Source: Roseateles sp. XES5 (lineage in GTDB: Bacteria; Pseudomonadota; Alphaproteobacteria; Rhizobiales; Rhizobiaceae). Taken from it: a stretch of 64,000 nt of DNA. The notes below the pieces were generated by a model, which did not search any database, was not told the origin of the DNA, and saw only the letters and a program-made list of their open reading frames with translations. Below, one piece after another: positions 29,021 through 38,594 of the stretch. The position numbers and the translations under genes were made by a program. Positions within the stretch are counted from its first letter, which is position 1. Each line of letters opens with the position of its first letter. The stretch is taken from NCBI RefSeq assembly GCF_020535545.1, contig NZ_CP084752.1, positions 868,001 through 932,000 on the forward strand. Reading direction: 5' to 3'.

Positions 29021-30220
29021 TCATTCCATCATCCGCGACACGAACAATCCCTCCGGATCGAAACTCGCCTTCACCCGCGCCTGCAGCGCGGCGACGGGCT
29101 CCGTCTGCGGCTGGAAGGCCTGCGTTGCCGCCAGCATTTCCGGCCGGGCGCGCAGAAGGGTCGCGTGCCCGCCGCCGACGGCCTTGAGGTAGCGGCGCAG
29201 CAAGGCGGCTTCCGGGTCCGCCTCCATGCGCAGCCAGACGAGCCCGCCCTGCCAGTCGTAGAAGGCGTCGACGCCGGCTTCGAGGCGAAGCGCGGCGACG
29301 AGCTGCTGGCCGGCGACGGGGGCCGTGGAGACGCGCCAGAGCGGACGCGGGGTGCCGTCGGCATAGGGCGCGCCGTCGCGGATCTCGCGCCACAGGCGCC
29401 GCGTCCCCTCGGCTTCGAGACGCGAGACGGCGCCGAAGCGGGCCATGGCGGCGGCGAGTTTTTCGGCACGCACGGCGACGGAGGCGGCAAGGCCTTCGAG
29501 GCGCAGCACGGTGGCCGCGCCCTCCGGCAGGACGCCGCCGGCAAACCGGCCGCGCACGCTTTCCGGCAGATGCGCGGCGCCGGAAACCTCGACCGTCAGC
29601 GACAGCGCGGTCGCCATGGCGGCGGCGGCTTCCGCGTCGTTGAGGTCGGAGACGACGACGGTGACGGAGGTTTCCGGCACCGGCAGCAGGCGGAAGGTGA
29701 CTTCGGTCAGAAACGCCAGCGCGCCGTGCGAGCCGGCGAGCAGCTTGACGAGATCGAGGCCGGTGACGTTCTTCATCACCCGCCCGCCGGCCTTGACGAT
29801 CTCGCCCTTGCCGTTGACGAAGCGCACGCCGAGCAGGCTGTCGCGCGCCGCGCCCGCCACGAAGCGGCGCGGGCCGGAGGCATTGCTGGCGAAGACGCCG
29901 CCGATGGTGGGAATGCCCGACGTTCCGAGCACGCCGCGCAGGTCGTTCGGCTCGAAGGCGAGCATCTGGCGCTTTTCGGCGAGCGCCGCCTCAATCACGT
30001 CGAGTGGCGTGCCGGCGCGGGCCGTCATGGTCATCTCGGCGGGATTGTAGGCGACGATGCCGTTGAGGCCGCGCGCGGAGAGCACGTCCACGCCGTCAGG
30101 CGCGGCATGGAGGCTGCGCGTGCCGCCGCCGCGCACGACGAATTTCGACCTGGTGAGGGCGGCGACCTGAATGAGACGCACGGCGCCGTCTTCGGAGAGC
30201 GGTTCGTGGATCGGTGTCAT
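29021..30220 (-). CDS. glcE: Glycolate oxidase FAD-binding subunit GlcE
   Basis: A 399-residue PCMH-type FAD-binding protein: FVVRGGGTRSLHAAP, FEPNDLRGVLGTSGIPTIGG and GGRVMKNVTGLDLVKLLAGS. The reading starts MTPIHEPLSEDGAVRLI at ATG 30220, overlapping the glcD stop by 4 bases (ATGA), so it is translationally coupled; the longer frame to 30385 lies inside glcD and is a shadow. It works with GlcD and GlcF. Confidence 0.94.
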   Translation of the reverse strand: MTPIHEPLSEDGAVRLIQVAALTRSKFVVRGGGTRSLHAAPDGVDVLSARGLNGIVAYNPAEMTMTARAGTPLDVIEAALAEKRQMLAFEPNDLRGVLGTSGIPTIGGVFASNASGPRRFVAGAARDSLLGVRFVNGKGEIVKAGGRVMKNVTGLDLVKLLAGSHGALAFLTEVTFRLLPVPETSVTVVVSDLNDAEAAAAMATALSLTVEVSGAAHLPESVRGRFAGGVLPEGAATVLRLEGLAASVAVRAEKLAAAMARFGAVSRLEAEGTRRLWREIRDGAPYADGTPRPLWRVSTAPVAGQQLVAALRLEAGVDAFYDWQGGLVWLRMEADPEAALLRRYLKAVGGGHATLLRARPEMLAATQAFQPQTEPVAALQARVKASFDPEGLFVSRMME

Positions 30221-31653
30221 GCCGCGGGACGCCCTTCGAGCGGGAAGACTTTCGACGGATTGAGCAGCCATTGCGGATCGAAGGCGGCCCGCACGGCCAT
30301 CTGCTGGGCGAGGTCCACCTCGGCATATTGATGGCGCATCAGGTCGCGCTTCTCGATGCCGACGCCGTGTTCGCCGGTCAGGCATCCACCGGCATCGACG
30401 CAGAGCTTCAGGATGTCGTTGCCGGCCGCTTCCGCCCGCGCGGCATCCTCAGGGTCGTTGGCGTCGAAAAGGATGAGCGGATGCATGTTGCCGTCGCCGG
30501 CATGGAAGACATTGGCGACGCGCAGGCCGTATTTCGCGACGATCTCCGCCGTGCCGCGCAGCACATGCGAAAGCTGGCCGAGCGGCACCGTGCCGTCCAT
30601 GCAGATATAGTCGGCGATGCGGCCGGTGGCGCCGAAGGCGGATTTGCGGCCCTTCCAGATCAGCGCCGCCTCCGTCGCCGACTGGCTTTCCTTGACGACC
30701 TTGACGCCATGGCGGCGGGCGATCTCGATGATGCTTGATAGCATCGCCTCCATCTCGGCCTCCGAGCCCTCGACCTCGACGATCAGCAGCGCCTCGACAT
30801 CCATGGGATAGCCGGCATGGGCGAAGGCCTCGCAGATCTCGATGGCCGGCTTGTCCATGAATTCGATGGCGACGGGGATGATGCCGGCGCCGATGACGTC
30901 GGCGACGCAGGCCCCCGCCTCTTCCGAACTGTCGAAGCCGAAGAGCACGGGGCGCGCGCCCTCGGGCTTGGCGATGAGGCGCACGGTCGCCTCCGTGACG
31001 ATGCCGAGTTGGCCCTCGCCGCCGCAGACGACGCCGAGCAGGTCGAGCCCCCCGGCATCGAGCGCCTTGCCGCCGAGCTCGACGATCGTGCCGTCGATCA
31101 GCACAAGCTTGACGCCGAGCAGGTTGTTGGTCGTCACACCGTATTTCAGGCAATGCGCGCCGCCGGAATTCATGCCGATATTGCCGCCGATGGTGCAGGC
31201 GAGCTGCGAGCTCGGGTCCGGCGCGTAGAAATAGCCGTCGGCGGAGACGGCATCGGAAATTGCAAGATTGGTGACGCCGGCCTGCACGGTGGCCGCACGA
31301 TTGGCGTAATCCACCTCGAGGATGCGCGCCATCTTGGAGAGGCCGATGACGACCGCGTCCTCCTGCGGGATGGCCCCGCCCGAGAGCGAGGTGCCCGCCC
31401 CGCGCGGCACGACCGGCACGCCGTAGCGGTGGCAGTATTTCAAGACGGCCGCCACCTGCTGGGTCGTTTCGGGCAGGGCGACGGCGAGCGGCAGGCGGCG
31501 ATAGGCGACGAAGGCGTCGGTCTCGAAGGGCACGAGCGCGCGCGGCTCGTGCACCAGACAGCCCTCCGGCAGGAGGTCGATGAGATCGGCGACGATTTCC
31601 CGGCGGCGGGCGAGAACCGCCGGCCGCGGGGCCAGAAACCCGATCTGATCCAT
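30217..31653 (-). CDS. glcD: Glycolate oxidase catalytic subunit GlcD
   Basis: A 478-residue FAD-linked oxidase. FAD-binding stretches are VVPRGAGTSLSGGAIP and LACTIGGNIGMNSGG; the C-terminal oxidase domain has NVFHAGDGNMHPLI and CLTGEHGVGIEKR. ATG 31653 is used; a GTG one codon upstream is also possible, with a GGAGAG site before both. First gene of the operon. Upstream DNA holds AACTGGTC (31672-31679) and ACCACTT (31690-31696), a possible FadR-type operator. The encoded system would allow growth on, or detoxification of, glycolate. Confidence 0.95.
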   Translation of the reverse strand: MDQIGFLAPRPAVLARRREIVADLIDLLPEGCLVHEPRALVPFETDAFVAYRRLPLAVALPETTQQVAAVLKYCHRYGVPVVPRGAGTSLSGGAIPQEDAVVIGLSKMARILEVDYANRAATVQAGVTNLAISDAVSADGYFYAPDPSSQLACTIGGNIGMNSGGAHCLKYGVTTNNLLGVKLVLIDGTIVELGGKALDAGGLDLLGVVCGGEGQLGIVTEATVRLIAKPEGARPVLFGFDSSEEAGACVADVIGAGIIPVAIEFMDKPAIEICEAFAHAGYPMDVEALLIVEVEGSEAEMEAMLSSIIEIARRHGVKVVKESQSATEAALIWKGRKSAFGATGRIADYICMDGTVPLGQLSHVLRGTAEIVAKYGLRVANVFHAGDGNMHPLILFDANDPEDAARAEAAGNDILKLCVDAGGCLTGEHGVGIEKRDLMRHQYAEVDLAQQMAVRAAFDPQWLLNPSKVFPLEGRPAA

Positions 31654-31884
31654 CACTCACTCTCCACTCGCAACTGGTCTTTTTTCTTTACCACTTAGGT
31701 CTACAGGGTGCAAATGCTAAGCATTTCGCCGGCCCCGGCAACAGGCAAAGTCGGCGCGCCGACAAAAAGACTGACAGCAGGAACATGCAATTGACCGCCC
31801 CGGATGCGAATGCGACAGTCGCGGAATCGGAAGTCGGCGTAGGGGAGACCCGTCTTCCGGCATGCATTGAAAGGGAGGACCACC

Positions 31885-32574
31885 ATGCGCAAATCGTTCA
31901 CCGCCATCTCGGCCCTGTTGCTTCTGGCGGGCGCCGCCTTCGCGGAAGACCTGCCGAACCTCAATCCGGGCGTGACCACCTCCGAGCTTCTGGCGACCGC
32001 GCCGGTCCATTGGGTTTCCGTCGACCAGATCGCGGCGACGCTCGAGGGCCAGCCCGCCATGGCCGTGGGCTTCGACGTGGACGACACGGTGCTGTTCTCC
32101 AGCCCCTGCTTCTATTACGGCAAGATGAAATACTCGCCGACTTCGGAAGACTACCTGAAGATGGATGCCTTCTGGACGGATATCCACACCAACAATTGCG
32201 ACCAGTATTCGGTGCCGAAGGAGGTCGCGCGCAAGCTGATCGACCTGCACGCGGCGCGCGGCGACGAGATATTCTTCATCACCGGCCGCACGCGCGGCAC
32301 CGGCGGCGAGACGCTGACCGCCGCCATCCAGAAGGCCTTCAACATCCAGAAGATGAACGACGTCGTCTTCACCGCCTCCTCGGAAAACAAGGTGGAATTC
32401 CTGAAGGAACACAAGCTGAAGATCTACTACGGCGATGCGGACAGCGACATGAAGGCGGCCATCGCGGCCGGCATCCGTCCCATCCGCGTCATGCGGGCGC
32501 AGAACTCGACCTACAAGCCGGAGCCCAAGAACGGCAAGTTCGGTGAAGAAGTCATCGTCGATTCGACCAATTGA
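31885..32574 (+). CDS. Class B acid phosphatase (AphA-like)
   Basis: Periplasmic HAD-type phosphatase of 229 residues. Signal peptide MRKSFTAISALLLLAGAAFA; catalytic motif FDVDDTVLFSSPC (Asp64 and Asp66), EIFFITGRTRGTGG and YYGDADSDMKAAIAAG as motifs II and IV. This matches AphA, which removes phosphate from nucleotides and other esters. RBS GGGAGG precedes ATG 31885. A LysR gene follows 21 bases downstream and could be co-transcribed. Confidence 0.9.
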   Translation: MRKSFTAISALLLLAGAAFAEDLPNLNPGVTTSELLATAPVHWVSVDQIAATLEGQPAMAVGFDVDDTVLFSSPCFYYGKMKYSPTSEDYLKMDAFWTDIHTNNCDQYSVPKEVARKLIDLHAARGDEIFFITGRTRGTGGETLTAAIQKAFNIQKMNDVVFTASSENKVEFLKEHKLKIYYGDADSDMKAAIAAGIRPIRVMRAQNSTYKPEPKNGKFGEEVIVDSTN

Positions 32575-32595
32575 GACGGTTTAAGGAAGCGACGC

Positions 32596-33492
32596 GTGAC
32601 AAATCTCGGCGATCTTGAAATCTTTTCCCGCGTCATTTCCATGGGCAGCATGTCGGCGGCGGGCCGGGCCCTCGGGCTCTCGCCCGCTGTCGTCTCCAAG
32701 CGGGTGAAACGGCTGGAGGAGCGCCTCGGCACCCGCCTCTTCCAGCGCACGACGCGCCAGATTTCGCTGACCGAGGCAGGACAGGGCTTCTACGAGCGCA
32801 TCGTCGGCATCCTCTCCGGCATCGAGGAGGCGGAAGCCTTCGTTTCCGGCCGGTCCGGGGCGGTGCGCGGCACGCTGCGCATTTCCGCTCCGACCTCCTT
32901 CGGCCGCATGCATATCGCGCCCCATCTCAAGGGCTTCATGGACCTCTACCCCGACCTCATCGTCAATCTCGTCCTCACCGACGATTTTTCCGATATCGTC
33001 GGCGGCGGCTTCGATATTGCCATCCGCATCGGGGAGCTTTCGGACTCCTCGCTCGTCGCCCGCCGGCTCGCCTCGGTGCGCCGCGTGCTCTGCGCCTCGC
33101 CGGCCTATATCGCCCGCCGGGGCATGCCCGCCTCGCTGGAGGACCTTGCCGACCACGTCTGCCTGCCGCCGCACACGCAGGACGTCTGGCGACTGGAAGG
33201 ACCAGATGGCAGCGTCACCTATCGTCCGCATGGCCCGCTCTATACCAATTCCAGCGAAGTGGTGCGCGAAGCGGTGTTTTCCGGCATGGGCATCGCGCTG
33301 CGCTCCACCTGGGATGTCGGCCCGGCGGTCAAGAACGGCGAACTCGTGCAGGTGCTGCCGGACTACGAGGGTTCGCGCAACGTGGTGCTTTCGGCGGTCT
33401 ATCCGAGCCGGCAGTTTCTGCCGGTCAAGGTGCGCCTGTTCATCGACTATCTCGCCGAACTCTACGGCTCCCTGCCCTATTGGGAGCGTTGA
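32596..33492 (+). CDS. LysR-family transcriptional regulator
   Basis: A 298-residue LysR protein, GTG start. The N-terminal winged HTH is LEIFSRVISMGSMSAAGRAL then LSPAVVSKRVKRLEERLG; the substrate-binding domain follows (LRISAPTSFGRMHIAPHL, FDIAIRIGELSDSSLVARRL). It resembles the CrgA/DsdC-like group that acts on neighbours. It lies 21 bases after the acid phosphatase gene. Effector unknown. Confidence 0.9.
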   Translation: MTNLGDLEIFSRVISMGSMSAAGRALGLSPAVVSKRVKRLEERLGTRLFQRTTRQISLTEAGQGFYERIVGILSGIEEAEAFVSGRSGAVRGTLRISAPTSFGRMHIAPHLKGFMDLYPDLIVNLVLTDDFSDIVGGGFDIAIRIGELSDSSLVARRLASVRRVLCASPAYIARRGMPASLEDLADHVCLPPHTQDVWRLEGPDGSVTYRPHGPLYTNSSEVVREAVFSGMGIALRSTWDVGPAVKNGELVQVLPDYEGSRNVVLSAVYPSRQFLPVKVRLFIDYLAELYGSLPYWER

Positions 33493-33532
33493 GGCGACCC
33501 ATCCGTTTGCAAATCCCCGAGGAGGATGACGC

Positions 33533-34045
33533 ATGATCGGTAGAATGACGCTTGCCGCGGCCTTCATCGCACTTGCCGCGACACCCACGCTGGCCGGATC
33601 GCTCGATCCGCTGCTGAAAGGCTTCGACGACGGCTGCGACTATACCGAGGCGCTCGGCGGCCTGCTCCAGTCGAGCTACGCCTTCGCCCGCAAGGAGGGC
33701 AAGGTCGAACTGCCCTCGGGCTACAAGGCGCTCTTCGGCGAGGTCACGGTCACGCCTATCGAGGACTATCTCGAGATCACCATTCCGGTGAAGAACAGCA
33801 CCTGGCGCGGCGTGCCGGTCAGGCAGATCAACGCCTATATCACCCCGCTCGAAAGCGGCCTCAGCTCGCATGTCATCGTCTTCCCGAAGGACGCCGAGAA
33901 GGCTGCGGAAGCGGCCTTCAAGGAACGCGGCGTCGCCTCCCAGAAGAAGGTCAAGGCGAAGGACGACGGCGGCTTCGGCTGGGGGACCGGCTACTCCATC
34001 GACAAGGATGGCGCGCCGTCCTACATGTGCGACCTGTCGACCTGA
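33533..34045 (+). CDS. Exported protein of unknown function, 170 aa
   Basis: Signal peptide MIGRMTLAAAFIALAATPTLA with cleavage before GSLDPLL. The mature part has FDDGCDYTEALGGLLQSSYA, LFGEVTVTPIEDYLEITIPV and a basic stretch near the end (KKVKAKDD). Two Cys residues, one near each end, may form a disulfide. RBS GAGGA precedes the ATG. Convergent with the DUF3422 gene, with stops adjoining. Family not recognised. Confidence 0.75.
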   Translation: MIGRMTLAAAFIALAATPTLAGSLDPLLKGFDDGCDYTEALGGLLQSSYAFARKEGKVELPSGYKALFGEVTVTPIEDYLEITIPVKNSTWRGVPVRQINAYITPLESGLSSHVIVFPKDAEKAAEAAFKERGVASQKKVKAKDDGGFGWGTGYSIDKDGAPSYMCDLST

Positions 34046-35323
34046 TCAGTGCCGGTCTTCCTCCGCGTGGCGATTGCGGATCGCGCGGACGAGCAGCCAC
34101 ATGCCGAGAATGACGAAGGGCACGGCGACACCGGTCAGCGTCTCCGGCTTCACCGGCAGGCCGAGGCCGTGCGCGGCCTTGGCCATGTAGCCGAACAACC
34201 CGACGACATAATAGGAAATCGCCGCCACCGACAGGCCTTCGACGGTCTGCTGCAGGCGGAGCTGCAGCTTGGCGCGCCGGTCCATGGAATTGAGCAGCGT
34301 CGAGTTGAGCTGTTCCAGCTCCACGTCGATCCAGCTTCGCAGCAGCGCCGTGGCGCGGGCAAGCTTGCGCGACAGGTTCGCCTGGCGCTCTTCCACCGAC
34401 TGGCAGGTGCGCATGGCGGGCGCGAGACGGCGCTCCAGGAAGAAGCCGAGCGTTTCGTAGCCGGGCACCGCGGTTTCCGCCAGCGTGCGGATGCGCTCCT
34501 GCACGATGCCGTAATAGGCGCGGCTGGCGCCGAAGCGATAGAGGCTGACGGCGGCGTTCGCCTCCAGCTCGGCGGCAAGGCGGGTGATTTCGGTCAGCAG
34601 TTCGTCGGCCTTGTCGCGGGCATGCTGCTTCATGCAATTGGTGATGCCCGTCAGTCCGTCCTCGATGCGCCGGATATCCGGCGAGAGCGACTGGGCGAGC
34701 GGCAGGCCCATCATGGCGAGCGTACGGTAGGTCTCGATGTCGAGCAGGCGCTGGACAAGCGCGCCGCGCCCGGCCTCCGTCATGCCGCGGTCGATGACGA
34801 GGATCTGCGTCAGCCCGTCGCCGTTCTGGCGGAAGTCGGTGAGGATGACGCCCTGACCGTTCTTGATCTCGCTGTAACAGAGGCTCGTCGGATCGAAGGT
34901 GGAGATGGCCTCGCGCGTTTCCGGCGAATCCGGCCGGATTTCAAGGCGGATACCCGAGATCAGCGTGCCGGGCGGCGAAAAGCTGTCGCCGAAGGGATGC
35001 ACGGGCACGTCGGCGCCGAACGCCTCCGGCGCGGGCGCATCCCAGAAATAGGTCGAGAATTCGGTATGCCGCTCCCAGCGCAGCGTGCCCTGCCCCCAGC
35101 TCAGCGCGTGGTGGCTGGAATCGCGCCCCGGCGGCGAGATGCCGCGTGAACGCGACAGTTCCGCCATGACGGCGTGATCGACCGCCGAACCGCCCTCGGT
35201 GAGGAACGCCAGCTGGAAGATGACGCGCGGCGATGGAACCAGCGCATACGGTCTTGCGTGAATTTCCCCGAGCGCCTGCGCGCGGGCGGTCGCCTGCGGA
35301 AAGGCGAAGCTGCCTTTAGCCAT
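34046..35323 (-). CDS. DUF3422 membrane protein
   Basis: A 425-residue protein. The large N-terminal cytoplasmic part contains IHARPYALVPSPRVIFQLAF and HTEFSTYFW, the middle is helical and probably coiled coil (about 230-350, ELLTEITRLAAELEANAAVS), and two membrane segments lie near the C-terminus (AISYYVVGLFGYMA and VAVPFVILGMWLLVRAI). This is the architecture of DUF3422, widespread in alphaproteobacteria and of unknown function. ATG 35323 is preferred over GTG 35332. Convergent with the preceding gene and divergent from the FadR-type regulator. Confidence 0.88.
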   Translation of the reverse strand: MAKGSFAFPQATARAQALGEIHARPYALVPSPRVIFQLAFLTEGGSAVDHAVMAELSRSRGISPPGRDSSHHALSWGQGTLRWERHTEFSTYFWDAPAPEAFGADVPVHPFGDSFSPPGTLISGIRLEIRPDSPETREAISTFDPTSLCYSEIKNGQGVILTDFRQNGDGLTQILVIDRGMTEAGRGALVQRLLDIETYRTLAMMGLPLAQSLSPDIRRIEDGLTGITNCMKQHARDKADELLTEITRLAAELEANAAVSLYRFGASRAYYGIVQERIRTLAETAVPGYETLGFFLERRLAPAMRTCQSVEERQANLSRKLARATALLRSWIDVELEQLNSTLLNSMDRRAKLQLRLQQTVEGLSVAAISYYVVGLFGYMAKAAHGLGLPVKPETLTGVAVPFVILGMWLLVRAIRNRHAEEDRH

Positions 35324-35466
35324 GTCCTGCACCTTCCCCTCATGTGCAACAGCATAGTCTTAACAAATGTCAGGCCCGCGCAGATGGGACGCATTGACGC
35401 AGGTGAGCGCGGGAGAAGTGGACAAGATTGTTGACCAGTTTCCGCCCGCATTGGTAGTGTTTGCCC

Positions 35467-36261
35467 GTGACCGACGCCGCCTTCGACCTTTTTGCCCGCA
35501 TCAGCCATAGCCGGACCTCCGACGAGGTCGTGCGGCAGATCGAGCTTTTGCTGCTGGAAGGCATACTGCGCGACGGCGACCGCCTGCCCGGCGAGCGGGA
35601 ATTGTCCAAACGGCTCGACGTGTCCCGCCCGATCCTGCGCGAGGCGCTGAAGGAACTGGAGAACCGGGGCCTCCTTGTCAGCCAGCATGGCGACGGCACC
35701 TATGTCGCCGATATCATCGGCCAGGTCTTCTCCCGCCCCGTCGTCGACCTCATCGCCCGCCATCAGCGCGCGACGGAGGATTACATCGAGTATCGCCGGG
35801 AGCTGGAAGGCATTACGGCGGAACTCGCCGCGCGCCGGGCGACGGACTACGACCGGCAGATGCTGACGCGCATCATGGAGGCGATGCGCGCGGCCCATGA
35901 CGGCGGCTCCTTCGAGGCCGAACTCGAGACCGATGTCGAACTGCACAATGCCATCGGCGAGGCCGCACACAATATCGTGCTGCTGCACACGCTGCGCGCC
36001 TGCTACCGGCTGCTGGCGCAGGGGATCTTTTTCCATCGCCACCTCGTGTTTTCCTCCGCCGAGGCGCGCGGGCACCTGCTTGCCCAGCACGAGGCGATCT
36101 ATGCGGCCATCATGACGGGTGACGGAACCGCGGCACGCCAGGCCGCCCAGGCCCATATGGATTATATTGCCGCCGCGATCCGCGACGCCGAGCGAAGCGG
36201 CGAATGGCAGAGAATTTCGCAATTGCGCATGCAAAAGCGGAGCCTCCCCCCACAAGCCTGA
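35467..36261 (+). CDS. GntR-family regulator, FadR/FCD subgroup (LldR/GlcC/PdhR-like)
   Basis: A 264-residue regulator. The winged HTH is near the N-terminus (VRQIELLLLEGILRDGDRLP, GERELSKRLDVSRPILREAL), with GLLVSQHGDGTYV as the wing. The FCD effector domain follows, with metal-site residues in DVELHNAIGEAAHN and HEAIYAAI. Members often sense 2-hydroxy or keto acids such as lactate, glycolate or pyruvate. A half-site GACCAGTT lies at 35433-35440, the reverse complement of the motif upstream of glcD, so it may control the glycolate operon (inference). GTG 35467 is used; TTG 35461 is also possible. Confidence 0.88.
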   Translation: MTDAAFDLFARISHSRTSDEVVRQIELLLLEGILRDGDRLPGERELSKRLDVSRPILREALKELENRGLLVSQHGDGTYVADIIGQVFSRPVVDLIARHQRATEDYIEYRRELEGITAELAARRATDYDRQMLTRIMEAMRAAHDGGSFEAELETDVELHNAIGEAAHNIVLLHTLRACYRLLAQGIFFHRHLVFSSAEARGHLLAQHEAIYAAIMTGDGTAARQAAQAHMDYIAAAIRDAERSGEWQRISQLRMQKRSLPPQA

Positions 36262-36330
36262 CTTGCGCCGCAAATTCCACGCAAGCAAGATATGAGACAA
36301 CCGACTCAGCAGGCATCTTGCGAAAGAGGG

Positions 36331-36855
36331 ATGAAGAAGACCTTGAACATTCTCAACCGTATCGTCAGCGACGTGCACCTGATGTTCCGCCGGCCCGTGC
36401 GCGAACAATACGGGGCGCTGTGCTACCGGTTGAAGAAGAAGCGCCCGGTCGTCGAAGTGCTCCTCATCACCAGCCGCGACACCGGCCGCTGGGTCATTCC
36501 CAAGGGCTGGCCGATGGATGGCAAGAGCGCGCCGGCCGCCGCCGCGCGAGAGGCCTGGGAAGAGGCCGGCGTGAAGGGCACGGTCGGCGAAGAGCCGATC
36601 GGCAGCTACCACTACATGAAGGGCCTGCCACAGGGTCTGAAGGTCGATTGCCGGGTGCGCGTCTTCGCGCTCACGGTCGACGACATCTGCAAGAATTTCC
36701 CGGAAAAGGGCGAGCGCCGCGCCGAATGGGTGGATTGCGCCGAAGCCGCCACCCGCGTGCAGGAGCCGGGCCTGAAGACGCTGCTTCTGGCTTTCGAACA
36801 GAAAATGCTCGCCGAGATCGGCGCCGGCGCCAAAAACGGCACGCCGGACGCCTGA
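36331..36855 (+). CDS. Nudix hydrolase, diphosphoinositol/dinucleoside polyphosphate type
   Basis: A 174-residue protein with MFRRPVREQYGALCYRLKKK and the Nudix region GRWVIPKGWPMDGKSAPAAA then AREAWEEAGVKG. The REAWEEAGV half of the box is intact, but the first conserved Glu (GX5E) is Lys. This variant occurs in the DIPP-like subgroup known from alphaproteobacteria, so activity on diadenosine polyphosphates is plausible. ATG 36331 is chosen for its conserved-type N-terminus; ATG 36292 is possible. Confidence 0.85.
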   Translation: MKKTLNILNRIVSDVHLMFRRPVREQYGALCYRLKKKRPVVEVLLITSRDTGRWVIPKGWPMDGKSAPAAAAREAWEEAGVKGTVGEEPIGSYHYMKGLPQGLKVDCRVRVFALTVDDICKNFPEKGERRAEWVDCAEAATRVQEPGLKTLLLAFEQKMLAEIGAGAKNGTPDA

Positions 36856-36912
36856 TTGGACCGTTGTCATATTGCCGCCGCTGCGCTGAGGCGATAGTGC
36901 CTTTTGTCAAAG

Positions 36913-37061
36913 AGCCGCTGTCAAAACGTCCGGGCATCGCCACGGGCTTTTCCTCCGCCCGAACGAAGCCGACCACCGCCCATGCGTCCCGCAGCGGCGA
37001 GGATCGGCGAAGGCGAAAGCAAGGGCCTGGCGACCGTCTCTGGGGTGTTTTGACAGCGGCT
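36913..37061. repeat. 15-bp inverted repeat upstream of pit
   Basis: AGCCGCTGTCAAAAC (36913-36927) recurs inverted at 37047-37061, the second copy ending 19 bases before the pit start. Each arm contains CTGTCA, which is the PhoB half-site hexamer, but no tandem Pho box is seen. Confidence 0.6.
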
Positions 37062-37080
37062 TCCGAATGGAGCGGCATGA

Positions 37081-38583
37081 ATGGCGAATTCTGAAGTCCG
37101 GCTGCGCAAGCCGACGCTGGACAAGGACCTGGAAAAACTGACCTTCACCGAGCAGGCGACGCATTTCGTGCTGCGCTCGTGGACGGGCGTCGGCATTTCG
37201 CTGGTCTTCCTGCTCATCGCCATGGCGGTCGCCAGCAGCTTCGCCACCGGCACGCAGGGCGCCGTGGTCGTCGCCGTCACCGCCGCGCTTGCCGCCTACA
37301 TGGCCATGAACATCGGCGCGAACGACGTGACGAACAATGTCGGCGCGGCCGTCGGCGCGCGCGCCATGAGCATGGGCGTGGCGCTCGTCATCGCCGCCAT
37401 CTTCGAGATCGCCGGCGCCCTGCTCGCCGGCCAGGGCGTCGCCGAGACGGTCGCCTCCGGCATCGTCGACCGCGCGATCTTCCCGAGCCCCGAGAGTTTC
37501 GCCTGGGCCATGATGGCGGCGCTCATCTCCGCCGCGCTCTGGATCAACATCGCCACGCTCGCCAATGCGCCGATCTCCACCACCCACGCCATCATCGGCG
37601 GCGTCATCGGCGCGGGGGCGGCGGCCAGCGGCTTCAACAGCGTGCAATGGGACGCCATCGCGATCATCGTGGTGAGCTGGACCGTCTCGCCGATCCTCGG
37701 CGGCGTCATCGCCGCGGCCTTCCTCTATTTCATCAAGGAATTCATCATCTACCGCGACGACAAGATCGCGGCGGCAAAGACGTGGGTGCCGGTGCTCGTG
37801 TCCCTGATGGCCGGCGCCTTCGCCGCCTTCCTCGCCAATGGCGGCACGAACGGCTTCTACGATCTTTCCCTCGACAAGGCCCTCCTGATCGGGCTCGGCT
37901 TCGGCCTCCTCACCTATGCCGTCACCCGGCCCATCGTGCGTCGCCATGCGGAAGGCCTCGACAGCCGCAACCAGTCGCTGCGCGCGCTCTTCCGCCTGCC
38001 GCTGATCGGCTCGGCCGCCCTGCTTTCCTTCGCGCACGGGGCCAATGACGTCTCCAACGCCGTCGGGCCGCTCTATGGCGTGGTGACGGCGCTGCGCTCA
38101 GGCACCGCGGGCGATACGGCGACGATCCCGCTCTGGGTGATGATCATCGGCGCCTTCGGCATCTCGCTCGGCCTGCTGCTCTTCGGCCCGCGTCTCATCC
38201 GCATCGTCGGCAACGAGATCACCAAGCTCAACCCGATGCGCGCCTTCTGCGTGGCGCTGTCCTCGGCCGTCGCGGTGCTGACGGCTTCGGCCTTCGCCAT
38301 TCCCGTCTCCTCCACCCATATCGCGGTCGGTGCGGTGTTCGGCGTCGGCCTCTTCCGCGAGTGGTACACGCGCAATTCCCAGCGCCGCATCGACTATATC
38401 CGCACCCGCGGCAACCGCATCGCACCGGAGGAGCCCTCCGCCGATCCGGACGAGACGCGCCGGCGCTACCTGGTGCGCCGCTCGCATTTCATGACGATCG
38501 TCTCGGCCTGGATCGTGACGCTGCCCGTTTCGGCGATACTGTCGGCCGCCGTCTTCCTCGCCCTCAACGCGCTCTTCACCTGA
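37081..38583 (+). CDS. pit: Low-affinity inorganic phosphate transporter Pit
   Basis: A 500-residue inner-membrane symporter of metal-phosphate complexes. It has about ten to twelve membrane segments and the two PHO4 signature repeats: [20 protein letters not shown] with [19 protein letters not shown], and [18 protein letters not shown] with [19 protein letters not shown]. The insert around 400-460 is cytoplasmic and basic. ATG 37081 follows GGAG. An inverted repeat with PhoB-like hexamers lies upstream. rsmE follows 11 bases downstream and may be co-transcribed. Confidence 0.95.
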   Translation: MANSEVRLRKPTLDKDLEKLTFTEQATHFVLRSWTGVGISLVFLLIAMAVASSFATGTQGAVVVAVTAALAAYMAMNIGANDVTNNVGAAVGARAMSMGVALVIAAIFEIAGALLAGQGVAETVASGIVDRAIFPSPESFAWAMMAALISAALWINIATLANAPISTTHAIIGGVIGAGAAASGFNSVQWDAIAIIVVSWTVSPILGGVIAAAFLYFIKEFIIYRDDKIAAAKTWVPVLVSLMAGAFAAFLANGGTNGFYDLSLDKALLIGLGFGLLTYAVTRPIVRRHAEGLDSRNQSLRALFRLPLIGSAALLSFAHGANDVSNAVGPLYGVVTALRSGTAGDTATIPLWVMIIGAFGISLGLLLFGPRLIRIVGNEITKLNPMRAFCVALSSAVAVLTASAFAIPVSSTHIAVGAVFGVGLFREWYTRNSQRRIDYIRTRGNRIAPEEPSADPDETRRRYLVRRSHFMTIVSAWIVTLPVSAILSAAVFLALNALFT

Positions 38584-38594
38584 GAGACCCATCC

